Origin: an uncultured Bacteroidota bacterium
GTDB taxonomy: Bacteria; Bacteroidota; Bacteroidia; Bacteroidales; P3
NCBI GenBank assembly: GCA_902774395.1
Contig: CACYIK010000001.1
Location: 1 to 64,000, forward strand
Direction of reading: 5' to 3'
DNA: 64,000 nt
In this document: in pieces, positions 43,784 through 53,443 of the stretch
Numbering within the stretch: the stretch's first letter is position 1
How the letters are laid out: every line of letters starts with the position of its first letter
Notes under the pieces: generated by a model
Told to the model about the DNA's origin: nothing
The model's input: the letters and a program-made list of their open reading frames with translations, nothing else
The model's database searches: none
Made by a program: the position numbers and the translations under genes

Positions 43784-44731
43784 ATGAAAGCAGTAGTAAA
43801 AACCAACTTCAATTTCCCGAAGCAGAAGAGCCTCTATGTGGGCAAAGTGCGCGATGTGTACAACATCGATGACAAGTATATGGCCATGGTGGTGAGCGAC
43901 CGCATCTCCGCCTTTGATGTCGTTCTCCCCAAGGGCATCCCCTACAAGGGTCAGGTGCTCAACCAGATTGCCGCCAAGTTCCTCGACGCCACCGCCGACA
44001 TCCTGCCCAACTGGAAACTCGCCACTCCTGACCCCATGGTCACCGTGGGCCTCAAGTGCGAGGGCTTCCGTGTGGAGATGATTGTCCGCGGATACCTTGC
44101 CGGCAGCGCCTGGCGCGAGTATAAGGCTGGTGCCCGCACCCTCTGCGGCGTGCAGCTGCCCGAGGGCATGGTCGAGAACCAGAAGTTCCCCACGCCTATC
44201 GTCACCCCCACGACGAAGGCCGACGAAGGTCACGACGAGAACATCAGCCGTGAGGAGATCATCCGCACGGGCCTCGTCAGCAAGGAAGACTACGACCAGC
44301 TGGAGAGATATGCCCTGCAGCTCTTCCAGCGTGGCACCGAGATTGCCGCCCAGAAGGGACTCATCCTGGTGGACACCAAGTATGAGTTCGGCAAGCGCGA
44401 CGGCAAGATCTACCTCATTGACGAGATCCACACGCCCGACAGCAGCCGCTACTTCTATTCCGACGGCTATGAGGAGCGTCTGAAGAAGGGCGAGCACCAG
44501 CGTCAGCTCAGCAAGGAGTTCGTGCGCGAATGGCTCATGGACAACGGCTTCCAGGGTAAGGCAGGCCAGCAGGTGCCTGAGATGACCGACGAGATCGTCA
44601 ACAGCATCTCCGACCGCTACATCGAGCTCTACGAGCACATTACGGGCGAGAAATTCCAGAAAGCCGACGACTGCGCCGACGTCGCCGCCCGCATCGAGAA
44701 GAACGTCACCAATTATTTGGCTACGCTTTAA
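43784..44731 (+). CDS. purC: Phosphoribosylaminoimidazole-succinocarboxamide synthase
   Basis: A 315-residue SAICAR synthase, joining CAIR and aspartate with ATP in purine synthesis. Motifs: [41 protein letters not shown], described in parts as GKVRDVY and [46 protein letters not shown]; and HTPDSSRYF. Length matches the longer Bacteroidota and yeast-like form, not the 237-residue E. coli enzyme. It is flanked by inverted GTAGTTA arrays on both sides. Confidence 0.96.
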   Translation: MKAVVKTNFNFPKQKSLYVGKVRDVYNIDDKYMAMVVSDRISAFDVVLPKGIPYKGQVLNQIAAKFLDATADILPNWKLATPDPMVTVGLKCEGFRVEMIVRGYLAGSAWREYKAGARTLCGVQLPEGMVENQKFPTPIVTPTTKADEGHDENISREEIIRTGLVSKEDYDQLERYALQLFQRGTEIAAQKGLILVDTKYEFGKRDGKIYLIDEIHTPDSSRYFYSDGYEERLKKGEHQRQLSKEFVREWLMDNGFQGKAGQQVPEMTDEIVNSISDRYIELYEHITGEKFQKADDCADVAARIEKNVTNYLATL

Positions 44732-44735
44732 AAAG

Positions 44736-44843
44736 GTAGTTAAAGAAGTTAAAGTAGTTATCGCGCTTCGCGCTAGTAGTTAAAGCCATTACCACCAGCA
44801 GTCACATTTGGCTTAACTTCTTAACTACTGTCTACTTAACTAC
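44736..44843. repeat. GTAGTTA arrays in inverted orientation after purC
   Basis: Left: GTAGTTAAAGAAGTTAAAG (44736-44760). Centre: TCGCGCTTCGCGCTA hairpin and unique bases. Right: 44805-44843, TTAACTTCTTAACTAC units. The right arm includes the reverse complement of the 24-bp module found at rsmD and at the porin gene. No gene is visible. Confidence 0.85.
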
Positions 44844-44853
44844 AAAAAAAACT

Positions 44854-45342
44854 ATGGAAATTGAGCGCAAATATCTTGTGCGGGAACTGCCGTCGAACCT
44901 CGATAGTTTTCCCCACGTCGAGATAGAGCAATGCTATCTTTGCACATCGCCCACCGTGCGTATCCGCCGGATGGGCGATGCGCATATCCTTACCGTCAAA
45001 GAGAACCTCTCGAAGGGTATGGTTGGAGAAGCCATCCACAACCGCGAGGAGGAGTTTTCACTTACTGCCGAGAGCTATGAGCGCCTGAAGTCCAAATGTG
45101 AAGGGCGTCCGGTGCTGAAGACCCGCTACCGCATACCCATCCAAGGGGTGCCCGCAGGGCTGGGTGGGGGACTTACCGCCGAACTCGACCTCTTCCACGG
45201 CCATCAGGAAGGCCTGCGTCTCGTCGAGGTGGAATTCCCCGACACAGCCTCGGCCAACACCTTCGAGCCGCCCGCATGGTTCGGCGAGGATGTCTCCGCC
45301 GACCACCGCTACCGCAACAGTTATATGGCGTTCAATGTCTAA
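44854..45342 (+). CDS. CYTH domain protein (triphosphate tunnel metalloenzyme)
   Basis: A 162-residue CYTH-fold protein. The hallmark EIERKYLV occupies residues 2-9. Further charged strands are TVRIRRMGDAHILTVKENL, EFSLTAESYERL, LKTRYRIPI, AELDLF and LVEVEFPD, giving the tunnel's K/R/E residues. Family members hydrolyse inorganic triphosphate or bind other triphosphates. A small glycine-rich insertion (GVPAGLGGG) looks repeat-derived. Its end overlaps the glycosyltransferase start, so the two are coupled. Confidence 0.9.
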   Translation: MEIERKYLVRELPSNLDSFPHVEIEQCYLCTSPTVRIRRMGDAHILTVKENLSKGMVGEAIHNREEEFSLTAESYERLKSKCEGRPVLKTRYRIPIQGVPAGLGGGLTAELDLFHGHQEGLRLVEVEFPDTASANTFEPPAWFGEDVSADHRYRNSYMAFNV

Positions 45343-46513
45343 CCATCTTCATATAGTGTCGTTCAATGTGCCGTGGCCTGCCGACTATGGCGGCGTCATC
45401 GATGTGTTCTACCGTCTCAAGGCTTTACACGAGGCAGGGGTGAAGATACACCTGCACTGCTTCGCCTATGGACGCGAGGAGGCACCGCTGCTGAACGACT
45501 ATTGTGAGGAGGTCTTTTACTATCGACGCGACATGTCGCCGCTGCGTTTCCTGGACAGGCGGCCTTTTATCGTCAGCTCGCGCGACAGCAAGGAGCTGCG
45601 CCGCCGGCTGCTGCAGGACCGTCATCCCATACTCCTCGAGGGACTGCACTGCTGTGCGCTGCTCGAGGACGAGGAGCTGGTGAAGGGTAGGGAGGTGTTT
45701 GTCCGTGCCCACAACGTCGAGTCCGACTACTACGCCCGTCTGGCCAAGAGCGAGCGACACTTCTGGAGAAGACAGTACCTGCGGCTTGATGCCGCCAGGA
45801 TACGCCGCTACGAGCCGGTGCTCAAGCGTGCCACGGCGGTGCTGGCCATCTCGCAGGGCGACAAAGAAAAGCTGGAGCAGATGGGCTGCCGCAAGGTGCT
45901 GCTGGTCACCGCCGGACACCCATTTTCATCATTCAACATTCAACATTCATCATTCAACATTCAACATTCATCACTCCTCACTCCTCACTCATCACTCCTC
46001 ACTCATCACTCCTATGCGCTTTATCATGGCAACCTCTCGGTGGCGGAGAACTATGAGTCTGTGTGCTACCTGCTGGACCATGTCTTCTATGATGGACGGC
46101 ACCCGCTGGTGGTGGCAGGCAACGAGCCTCCCGCATGGCTGAGAATGAAGATAGAGCATACGCCGGGAGCCTCCCTCGTGGCCAGCCCCGACGATGCCAC
46201 ATTGCAGCGCCTCGTGGCCGAGGCACAGGTGAACATCCTGGTGACGCACCAGCCTACGGGGTTGAAACTGAAACTCCTGCACGCCCTCTTCGAGGGTCGT
46301 CACTGCCTGGTGAACAGCGACATGGTGGCAGGTACCGGCTTGGCGCCGCTGTGTGAGGTGGCTGACACGCCGGAGACGATGCGCGAGCAACTCGACAGGC
46401 TGATGGCTCTCCCCTTCGACGAGGCCCAGCTGGACGCTCGTCGTGCCGCCCTGCAGCCCTATCTCACCGCCAACGCCCTCCAACCCTTCCTACTCATAAT
46501 TCATAACTCATAA
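45335..46513 (+). CDS. Glycosyltransferase, GT4-like
   Basis: A 392-residue predicted GT-B fold glycosyltransferase. The start ATG at 45335 lies inside the CYTH gene's last codons; a longer in-frame start is only overlap. The N-terminal domain has VSFNVPWPADYGGVIDVFYRLKALHEAGV and FVRAHNVESDYY; the C-terminal domain has HGNLSVAENYES and VTHQPTGLKLKLLHALFEGRHCLVN, the nucleotide-sugar-binding E-x7-like region. Residues about 197-226 (FNIQHSS, LLTPHSSLLTHHS) are encoded by CATTCAA/CATCACT heptamers in the hinge between the domains. The last residues (IIHNS) and the stop lie in a CATAATT array. Donor and acceptor sugars are unknown. Confidence 0.82.
   Translation: MSNHLHIVSFNVPWPADYGGVIDVFYRLKALHEAGVKIHLHCFAYGREEAPLLNDYCEEVFYYRRDMSPLRFLDRRPFIVSSRDSKELRRRLLQDRHPILLEGLHCCALLEDEELVKGREVFVRAHNVESDYYARLAKSERHFWRRQYLRLDAARIRRYEPVLKRATAVLAISQGDKEKLEQMGCRKVLLVTAGHPFSSFNIQHSSFNIQHSSLLTPHSSLLTHHSYALYHGNLSVAENYESVCYLLDHVFYDGRHPLVVAGNEPPAWLRMKIEHTPGASLVASPDDATLQRLVAEAQVNILVTHQPTGLKLKLLHALFEGRHCLVNSDMVAGTGLAPLCEVADTPETMREQLDRLMALPFDEAQLDARRAALQPYLTANALQPFLLIIHNS
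45927..46016. repeat. In-frame CATTCAA / CATCACT heptamers in the glycosyltransferase
   Basis: About twelve heptamers (CATTCAA, CATTCAT, CTCACTC, CATCACT) encode the hinge insertion between the two Rossmann-like domains. Confidence 0.88.
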
Positions 46514-46608
46514 ATACTCATAACTCATAATTCATAAATACTCATAACTCATAAATACTCATAACTCATAAATCATAAATCATAAATACTCATAACTCAT
46601 AACTCTCA
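46490..46608. repeat. CATAACT / CATAATT / CATAAATACT array
   Basis: Heptamers and 10-mers with CATAA cores span the end of the glycosyltransferase gene and the gap before the YfcC gene. Same family as 30640-30790. I see no promoter box in the gap. Confidence 0.9.
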
Positions 46609-46611
46609 ACT

Positions 46612-48018
<1,407 letters not shown>

Positions 48019-48035
48019 AAAAAAGTTGTACCCCC

Positions 48036-48069
48036 ATGTAAGATTTGCTGTCGTTTTTGCGTATTATAT
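48036..48069 (+). promoter_or_regulatory. Probable ECF sigma promoter upstream of its own gene
   Basis: ATGTAAGATT (48036-48045), 13 bases, then GCGTATTATAT (48059-48069). Exactly the same two blocks with the same spacing lie upstream of the TonB-receptor-like gene (49000-49033). A start site near 48076 would make the sigma factor mRNA nearly leaderless. Confidence 0.75.
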
Positions 48070-48075
48070 TGGCGT

Positions 48076-48576
48076 ATGGCACATGATAACACACGACACG
48101 AAGCGTATGGCATCTTCATGCAGCGACACCGCGAGGCGGTGTGGCGCGTCTGCTGGCGCTACGCCAAAGGCGACCGTGCGCGGTGCGAGAATATGGTGCA
48201 GGAGGTGTGGATTGCGCTGTGGCTGAGGTTTGACGAACTGAAGACCGACGTCACGGAGTGGGAGCAGCGGGCATGGGTGAAGCGCATCACACGGTCTGTG
48301 CTGGTCGACCTCTACCGCCGCTCGGAACCAGAACCGGAAAGGCTCACGCCGGCACTCATCAACATCCTGCCGGACGCCAGCGTGGACTACGCCGAGAGCA
48401 TCGACGACCTAATGGTGACGCTCACCGACGACGAGGAGCGGATGATGCGGATGCGTCTCGAAGGCTACGACGCGCAGGAGATTGCCGACGAGTTTAAGAT
48501 GGAGCGCAACGCCGTCTACGTGCGCATCAACAGAATAATCAATAAATTACGGAAGCGTTATGGAACAAGACTATAA
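48076..48576 (+). CDS. ECF-type RNA polymerase sigma factor, probably autoregulated
   Basis: A 166-residue sigma factor with region 2 (about 10-80; FMQRHREAVWRVCWRYAKGD, MVQEVWIALWLRFDEL, VKRITRSVLVDLYRR) and region 4 (about 108-160; LTDDEERMMRMRLEGYDAQEIADEFKMERNAVYVRINRIINKLRK, shown in parts). ATG 48076 is used; ATG 48118 is an alternative if the transcript starts near 48076. Its gene overlaps the anti-sigma-like gene by 17 bases. A shared promoter motif upstream of this gene and of the receptor-like gene at 49050 suggests an autoregulated surface-stress or uptake circuit. Confidence 0.9.
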   Translation: MAHDNTRHEAYGIFMQRHREAVWRVCWRYAKGDRARCENMVQEVWIALWLRFDELKTDVTEWEQRAWVKRITRSVLVDLYRRSEPEPERLTPALINILPDASVDYAESIDDLMVTLTDDEERMMRMRLEGYDAQEIADEFKMERNAVYVRINRIINKLRKRYGTRL

Positions 48577-48967
48577 AGAACAGTTGAGGATGATGACCGA
48601 GGGTCTGGGCGAGTGGATGGACCGCCGCGAGCGCGAGCAGCGCCGCCGTCGCCGCTGGATGCGTGTCGCAATGGGCGTGGTGATTGTCGCCGCTGCCGTG
48701 CTGCTACAGATTTTTCTCCCTTGGCGTCATGAAACAGTGAAGTATATCTACGTCAACGATACGGCACGGTCAACCGTGATTGCCCCAGACTCAGCGGCTC
48801 CACAATCCACCGGCATTCACCTCGGCGGCGGCGATAAGGATGAGTGGGGCAGCATCGACATCGACGAGAAGGGAGTCCGCATCAGCGGTGGCGACGACGG
48901 GGAGAATGTAAACATAGAGATTAATGCCGGCGGCGTGCACATCAACGGCAAAGGCATTAGTAAATAG
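48560..48967 (+). CDS. Single-pass membrane protein, probable anti-sigma factor
   Basis: A 135-residue protein overlapping the sigma gene by 17 bases. Residues 1-33 are cytoplasmic and strongly basic (MDRREREQRRRRRWMR). A transmembrane helix spans about 34-54 (VAMGVVIVAAAVLLQIFL). The periplasmic tail (55-135) has a glycine/aspartate-rich repetitive part (GSIDIDEKGVRISGGDDGENVNIEINAGGVHING), listed in short pieces: GVRISGG and GVHINGKG. The tail resembles a small beta-helix-like sensor. Position and layout suggest an anti-sigma factor; no zinc-binding ZAS motif is present. Confidence 0.72.
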   Translation: MEQDYKEQLRMMTEGLGEWMDRREREQRRRRRWMRVAMGVVIVAAAVLLQIFLPWRHETVKYIYVNDTARSTVIAPDSAAPQSTGIHLGGGDKDEWGSIDIDEKGVRISGGDDGENVNIEINAGGVHINGKGISK

Positions 48968-48985
48968 GGTACGTATAAAACAAAA

Positions 48986-49022
48986 AAAAAACGCCTCCGA
49001 TGTAAGATTCGGAGGCGTTTTT
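48986..49022. terminator. Bidirectional terminator whose loop holds the -35 of the next promoter
   Basis: Stem AACGCCTCCGA / TCGGAGGCGTT with A/T extensions of several bases on both sides; loop TGTAAGAT (49001-49008). It ends the sigma/anti-sigma transcript. The loop and last stem base carry most of the ATGTAAGATT promoter block. Confidence 0.88.
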
Positions 49023-49033
49023 GCGTATTATAT
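49000..49033 (+). promoter_or_regulatory. Probable ECF-dependent promoter of the receptor-like gene
   Basis: ATGTAAGATT (49000-49009), 13 bases, GCGTATTATAT (49023-49033), identical in both blocks and spacing to 48036-48069. Located 17 bases upstream of ATG 49050. Confidence 0.75.
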
Positions 49034-49049
49034 AGGTAAACGGACAACC

Positions 49050-51326
49050 ATGATGACAAGAATTCTGTTTACCCTCGCGCTCGCCTTGATGGGAGCGAAT
49101 GCATTCGCCCAGACCATTACTGGCCGTCTGGCCGACGACAGCGGGCAACCTGTTGCCTACGCCAACGTGGCGCTCTATGCCGACACGGTGCTTCAAACAG
49201 GCACCACCACCGGTGAGGATGGCGCGTTCAACATCCCCTGCGGTGACGGCACCTACCGCCTCGTGGCCTCGTATGTGGGATACGAGAGACTCAGCGTCCG
49301 CTGCCAGGCGGGCGACCTCGGCACGCTGACCATGAGCGCCCTCCAGCTGCAGGAGGTGGAGGTCACTGCCAGCCGTACCACCGAGGAGGTGGACCGCTTC
49401 GTGGTGTTGCCTAAACAAGAGGAGGTCGAGGCTGCCGGACGGACGCTGGTGCTGCTCGACATGCTCGGACTGCCGGGTCTGAAGGTCGACGTGGCGCTGC
49501 AGTCCATCACCGTCGACGGTGGCGCGGTCATCCTCCAAATCAACGGCAAGGAAGTCTCCGTGGCACGACTGGCCAACCTGCGGGCTGAGCAAGTGAAGCG
49601 TGTGGAATACAGCAACAACCCCGGCACCCGCTACCTCGACCGTGGCGCGTCGGGTGTCATCAATATCATATTGAAAGAGCGCGAGGACGGCGGCAGCGTA
49701 GTGGCGCAGGGGAATACGGCTCTCACCACAGGCTTTGTCGACGGCTACCTGCTCGGCTCCTACCACAAAGGCAAGAGCGAGTTCGCGCTGGAATACACCC
49801 TGGGCTACCGCAATTATGACAAGGTTCCCTACGAACTTGAGGACAGCTACCTCGCCGCGACCCGCACCGTCACCCGCAGCCAGCGCACCAACATGCCGTT
49901 TTGGTACATCACCCATACGCTCAACGCCGAGTACACCTACCAGCACGACGACAGCACGATGTTCGTGGCTTCCGTACAGGACGACTTCTTCACCAAGACC
50001 CTCGACGCCACGGGGTCGATGACCGAAACAGACAACGGCACTACCACCAATCAGTCGATGCAACAACACAGCTATTCAAAGGATAACCTTCCCAAACTCG
50101 ACCTGTTCTACACCCACAAAATGCCGCACGGGCAGAAAGTGGAGCTCAACGTGGTGGGCGAGTATGCCACCGACCGCTACGACAACACGCTCACCTACAC
50201 CAGCGGCACTTACGCCACCACCGTCCTCGGCCACGGCTATGCCCTCAGTGGCGAGGGCGTCTACAGCAAGCAGTTCGGCAAGACGGAACTGCGCACCGGT
50301 TTGCAATACCAGCACAATTTCGCCGAGAACGAGTACACGCTCTATGGCACCACCACCAGTATGACCAAGGACAACGCCTACCTGTATGCCGAAGTGCAAG
50401 GCATGATCGGACAGAAGGTCGGCTACTATGTCGGTACGGGTGCCAAGTTGTTCAACGTCACCGACGGCGTGAACAGCCAGCTTTATCTCCGCAACCTCAG
50501 CACTGCCAGCCTGCAATGGCGCATCAGCCAGCAGTGGTCGCTCACCGCCACTTCGCAGTTCACGCCCACCTTGCCGTCGCTCTCCGCGCTCTCGCCCGTC
50601 TTCCAGCAGACCGACGACGTGGAGGGTCAGCAGGGCAATCCGAATTTAAAACCCAGCGAAATGCTCAGTGGTCGTTTGATGGTGCGCTACATTGATCCTG
50701 AGGGCTGGTATGTTGTGGCGCTGGGCGGCGTAATGCATCAGTTCCACCCCATCGTTTCCTCCTATGCCTTTGACCCCTCGCGCAACCTGTTCGTCCGCAC
50801 ACAGCATAATGCCGACCTCTGGCAGTGCCTCTTCGCCAATGCAGAGATTGGAGTGCAGGGACTCTGGGCATGCCTGAACCTCTCGCTTGACGCAACCTAT
50901 TATCACTACTCCTCAACAGGTGCTGATTTCTCTCACTCCAAGGATAATATCACTGCCGCCGCCAGCGCACAGTGCTATTGGAAAGGATTTGTTGCCGGTG
51001 CCAATTTCACCATCCTGCCACAATGGACACTCTACGGCGAGGACTATTCCTTGAGCGAGATGGCACAGAGCCTCTATGTGCAGTATCGTTGGGAAAGCCT
51101 CACGGCAACGCTCATGTGGCACTGTCCCTTCAATTCCGACGGCTACCGCTACGAGACCGAAGGCCTCAGCGCCGTGCATCCCTATCGTCACACCAACTGG
51201 ACCGCCAACAACGGCAACATGCTCGTCCTTGGCCTCACCTGGCAGATGGACTTCGGCAAGCAGTACCACAAAGGCATGGAGAAAACCCTTCAGAACGGCG
51301 GCTACGACAACGGAATGGTCAAATGA
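49050..51326 (+). CDS. TonB-receptor-like outer-membrane protein with carboxypeptidase-regulatory-like domain
   Basis: A 758-residue outer-membrane protein. Start is ATG 49050 or 49053, chosen because the promoter and terminator lie upstream. The signal peptide ends GANAFAQ. Residues about 20-100 form a CarboxypepD_reg-like domain (ITGRLADDSGQPVAYANVALYADT). A plug-like domain follows (LLDMLGLPGLKVDVALQSITV, GGAVILQINGKEV, VKRVEYSNNPGTRYLDRGASGVINIILK). The remainder is a beta-barrel of the 'outer membrane beta-barrel family' type related to TonB receptors (GNPNLKPSEMLSGRL), ending with short aromatic strands. It is in the second ECF circuit. Transported ligand unknown; no SusD partner is present. 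Confidence 0.85.
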   Translation: MMTRILFTLALALMGANAFAQTITGRLADDSGQPVAYANVALYADTVLQTGTTTGEDGAFNIPCGDGTYRLVASYVGYERLSVRCQAGDLGTLTMSALQLQEVEVTASRTTEEVDRFVVLPKQEEVEAAGRTLVLLDMLGLPGLKVDVALQSITVDGGAVILQINGKEVSVARLANLRAEQVKRVEYSNNPGTRYLDRGASGVINIILKEREDGGSVVAQGNTALTTGFVDGYLLGSYHKGKSEFALEYTLGYRNYDKVPYELEDSYLAATRTVTRSQRTNMPFWYITHTLNAEYTYQHDDSTMFVASVQDDFFTKTLDATGSMTETDNGTTTNQSMQQHSYSKDNLPKLDLFYTHKMPHGQKVELNVVGEYATDRYDNTLTYTSGTYATTVLGHGYALSGEGVYSKQFGKTELRTGLQYQHNFAENEYTLYGTTTSMTKDNAYLYAEVQGMIGQKVGYYVGTGAKLFNVTDGVNSQLYLRNLSTASLQWRISQQWSLTATSQFTPTLPSLSALSPVFQQTDDVEGQQGNPNLKPSEMLSGRLMVRYIDPEGWYVVALGGVMHQFHPIVSSYAFDPSRNLFVRTQHNADLWQCLFANAEIGVQGLWACLNLSLDATYYHYSSTGADFSHSKDNITAAASAQCYWKGFVAGANFTILPQWTLYGEDYSLSEMAQSLYVQYRWESLTATLMWHCPFNSDGYRYETEGLSAVHPYRHTNWTANNGNMLVLGLTWQMDFGKQYHKGMEKTLQNGGYDNGMVK

Positions 51327-51370
51327 TGATTGTCACCAGAGATTTTTTATTGTGGTTTCTGATTATTTTG

Positions 51371-51379
51371 TATTTTTGC
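51371..51379 (+). promoter_or_regulatory. -7 box (TATTTTTGC) for leader ORF and barrel gene
   Basis: TATTTTTGC, about 40 bases upstream of the leader ORF start at 51416. Confidence 0.7.
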
Positions 51380-51415
51380 AAATTGTTTTTTGCAACGATA
51401 TAAAAGGCTTGAACT

Positions 51416-51484
51416 ATGCAAATAATTGACCATCCGACAGACGCCGGGGTTCTGACGCTGAACTTTAATTGCATAACGAAATGA
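51416..51484 (+). CDS. 22-residue leader ORF (MQIIDHPT...)
   Basis: A short ORF beginning MQIIDHPTDAG and ending NCITK whose TGA overlaps the ATG of the barrel gene (ATGA at 51481-51484). Its first 24 bases are identical to those at 52391-52414, which start the M28 peptidase reading frame. AT-rich leader text before both (AGG, then GA, then ATG) is also similar. This supports translational coupling of a conserved leader to the following gene. Too short to assign a function. Confidence 0.6.
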   Translation: MQIIDHPTDAGVLTLNFNCITK

Positions 51485-52278
51485 AGAAAATAATCATCCT
51501 TCTGACTTGTATGCTAGCCACTGTGGCGGCGGGCGCACAATCACGCGGCATCACGGTCTCGTTGAGGGAAGACTTGGTCGACTTCAGCACAATGGCTGTC
51601 GGCGACAACGAGATGAACCCCTACGGCACCGACTATCGCCACACTTTCGGCACCGAGCTCTCGGTGGGCTACCATTACTGCCTGACGGGCGGATGGGAGT
51701 TTGTCATCTCAGCGGGGCTGATGTTGCACGACTATTCGCAGACTGGTATCTTCAACACATGGGAAAAACCGACACACACTTCGTCGGACGGCCTTTTCAC
51801 GGTAACCGAGTGGCAGACCTATGACCGCCAGACCACCCTGAACCTCCCTGTTATCCTCAACGTCAAATACCTGTTTGCCGACTGGGCCGAGGCTCAGCTG
51901 TGGGACGTGGTGCCGCTGGTTTCGGCACGCTTCGGATATGTGGCGGCCCTGACGCGCATCAAAGGGGAGTATTTCCGTGAGACGGTTGTCAATAATGTGC
52001 CGAACTCGCTAGGCCTCACCCCGGGCACCGAGCGCGAGTGGTGCACTACGCACTTCGACCGACAAGGTTGGTTTCTGGCCTTCGGAGTGGGACTGCGGTA
52101 TAGCCACCTCGACTTCGAGTTGGAATACACCCTCCAACCTAGGCACCTTGTCACCGACCGGCACTATGAACGTCTCGACGGTGCCGGAGTCCCTACCACC
52201 GCGCCGGCCCCCACGCACCTCGACACCCACCGTGACAACAGCGACGGCCTGACCTTGAGGATAAGTTATAATTTCTGA
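51481..52278 (+). CDS. Outer-membrane beta-barrel protein
   Basis: A 265-residue protein with a signal peptide (about 1-19, MLATVAAGAQ). Start is ATG 51481, coupled to the leader ORF. Amphipathic strands (TELSVGYHYCLTGGWEFVISAGLML, VPLVSARFGYVAAL, LAFGVGLRYSHLDFELEYTL in pieces) and the aromatic end LTLRISYNF indicate a barrel inserted by the BAM machinery. Function unknown. Confidence 0.75.
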   Translation: MKKIIILLTCMLATVAAGAQSRGITVSLREDLVDFSTMAVGDNEMNPYGTDYRHTFGTELSVGYHYCLTGGWEFVISAGLMLHDYSQTGIFNTWEKPTHTSSDGLFTVTEWQTYDRQTTLNLPVILNVKYLFADWAEAQLWDVVPLVSARFGYVAALTRIKGEYFRETVVNNVPNSLGLTPGTEREWCTTHFDRQGWFLAFGVGLRYSHLDFELEYTLQPRHLVTDRHYERLDGAGVPTTAPAPTHLDTHRDNSDGLTLRISYNF

Positions 52279-52346
52279 ACCTTTCCCGGCCCGCCATATT
52301 CACGCGTATCGGAAAAAAAGTTCTTTGCCGGTTGAAAAAATAATCT

Positions 52347-52355
52347 TATCTTTGC
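52347..52355 (+). promoter_or_regulatory. -7 box (TATCTTTGC) for the M28 peptidase gene
   Basis: TATCTTTGC, about 36 bases before ATG 52391. An in-frame ATG at 52325 lies upstream of it and is therefore excluded. Confidence 0.75.
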
Positions 52356-52390
52356 AGTTCGAAAACTTTAAAGATAAAAAGGTTCGAGTT

Positions 52391-53437
52391 ATGCAAATAA
52401 TTGACCATCCGACAAACAGTCACCACATGATGCTACGCATATCAAAACCACTGCTGCTTGCCAGCATAATTTTCAATTTTGACTCCGTCTACGCAGCTTG
52501 GCTTCGAAAAAGCAAACTTGTTTGCATTTTGCTCATCTTTGGCTGCTCCCAATTTTCAATTTTCAATTCTGCTACGGCGCAAGACAGCAGCTATGCTCGT
52601 CGCATCATCCGCGACCTGTCGTCGCCGGAGATGTATGGGCGCGGGATGCAGCACCGTGGCGACTCCATTGCCGCCGAATACCTGCGACAGGAACTTCGTA
52701 CGCTGGGCGTAAAACCTCTGCCCGCGGGCCGCAATGTCAGCGCCAAGGACGAATACTTCCAGTATTTCCGCTTCCCCAATACGCGTACCACGCCGCCTAT
52801 CGTGAAGGCAGGCTACCGCTCGCAGAACGTCTGCGGATACATCCCCGGTGCGACGGACACGATGATAGTCTTCACCGCCCATTATGAGCACCTCGGCATG
52901 AGTGGCGACACCATCTTCTACGGCGCCCACGACAACGCCAGCGGCACCGCCGCCGTCCTCGACCTCGCCCGCCAACTCATCACTCATCACTCATCATTCA
53001 ACACTAAATACACCTACGTCTTCCTCTTCTTCGGCGGCGAGGAGAGCGGCCTCATCGGTAGCGGCTATTTCGCCGACATGCCGCTCATCAAGCTCAACAA
53101 GGTGAAGTTCTTGATGAATATCGACCTCTTCTGCGGTGGCGACGAGGGCCTCATGGTTGTCAATGCCAATGCGCCGGAGACGAAGCCGTATGTCGACCTG
53201 CTGGAGCGGCTGAACGAGGAGCGCCACTATGCCGCCAAGGTAGGACGGCGCGACAATGCGCCCAACAGCGACCATTGGTTCCTCAGCCAGGAGTGCCCTG
53301 CGGTGTTCCTCTACACCCTCGGCGGCCCCTTCGGCGGCTACCACAGTCCCACCGATACCTGCGAGGGTTGCGGACTGGGCAACTACATGAATTTCATGAC
53401 GCTCCTCCGGGTCTTCCTGGAGCATATTGAAAACTGA
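52391..53437 (+). CDS. M28-family zinc aminopeptidase, secreted
   Basis: A 348-residue predicted periplasmic or surface peptidase removing N-terminal residues. The metal and catalytic residues are present: H164/H167 in AHYEHLG, D181 in GAHDNASG, E217-E218 in FGGEESG, D245 in MNIDLF and H318 in YHSPTDT. The N-terminus is odd: it opens with the shared leader MQIIDHPT, then has one hydrophobic segment (LLLASIIFNFDSVYAA) and a second (CILLIFGCSQFSIFNSATAQ) that looks like the real signal peptide. Both contain pieces coded by TTTTCAA heptamers. Residues about 197-204 (ITHHSSFN) are a heptamer-derived loop. It is followed after six bases by the next secreted-protein gene. Confidence 0.88.
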   Translation: MQIIDHPTNSHHMMLRISKPLLLASIIFNFDSVYAAWLRKSKLVCILLIFGCSQFSIFNSATAQDSSYARRIIRDLSSPEMYGRGMQHRGDSIAAEYLRQELRTLGVKPLPAGRNVSAKDEYFQYFRFPNTRTTPPIVKAGYRSQNVCGYIPGATDTMIVFTAHYEHLGMSGDTIFYGAHDNASGTAAVLDLARQLITHHSSFNTKYTYVFLFFGGEESGLIGSGYFADMPLIKLNKVKFLMNIDLFCGGDEGLMVVNANAPETKPYVDLLERLNEERHYAAKVGRRDNAPNSDHWFLSQECPAVFLYTLGGPFGGYHSPTDTCEGCGLGNYMNFMTLLRVFLEHIEN

Positions 53438-53443
53438 GACGCT

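Noticed and set aside
45164..45334. Glycosyltransferase start at 45164 within the CYTH gene
   Set aside because: The first ~57 residues are an out-of-frame reading of the CYTH coding region. The conserved GT N-terminus begins at ATG 45335.
48924..49049. Longer form of the TonB-receptor-like protein starting at 48924
   Set aside because: It would overlap the anti-sigma-like gene and run through the terminator and promoter. The ATG at 49050 is followed at once by a good signal peptide.
52325..52390. N-terminal extension of the M28 peptidase
   Set aside because: It spans the TATCTTTGC box at 52347-52355, so it would not be transcribed in full.
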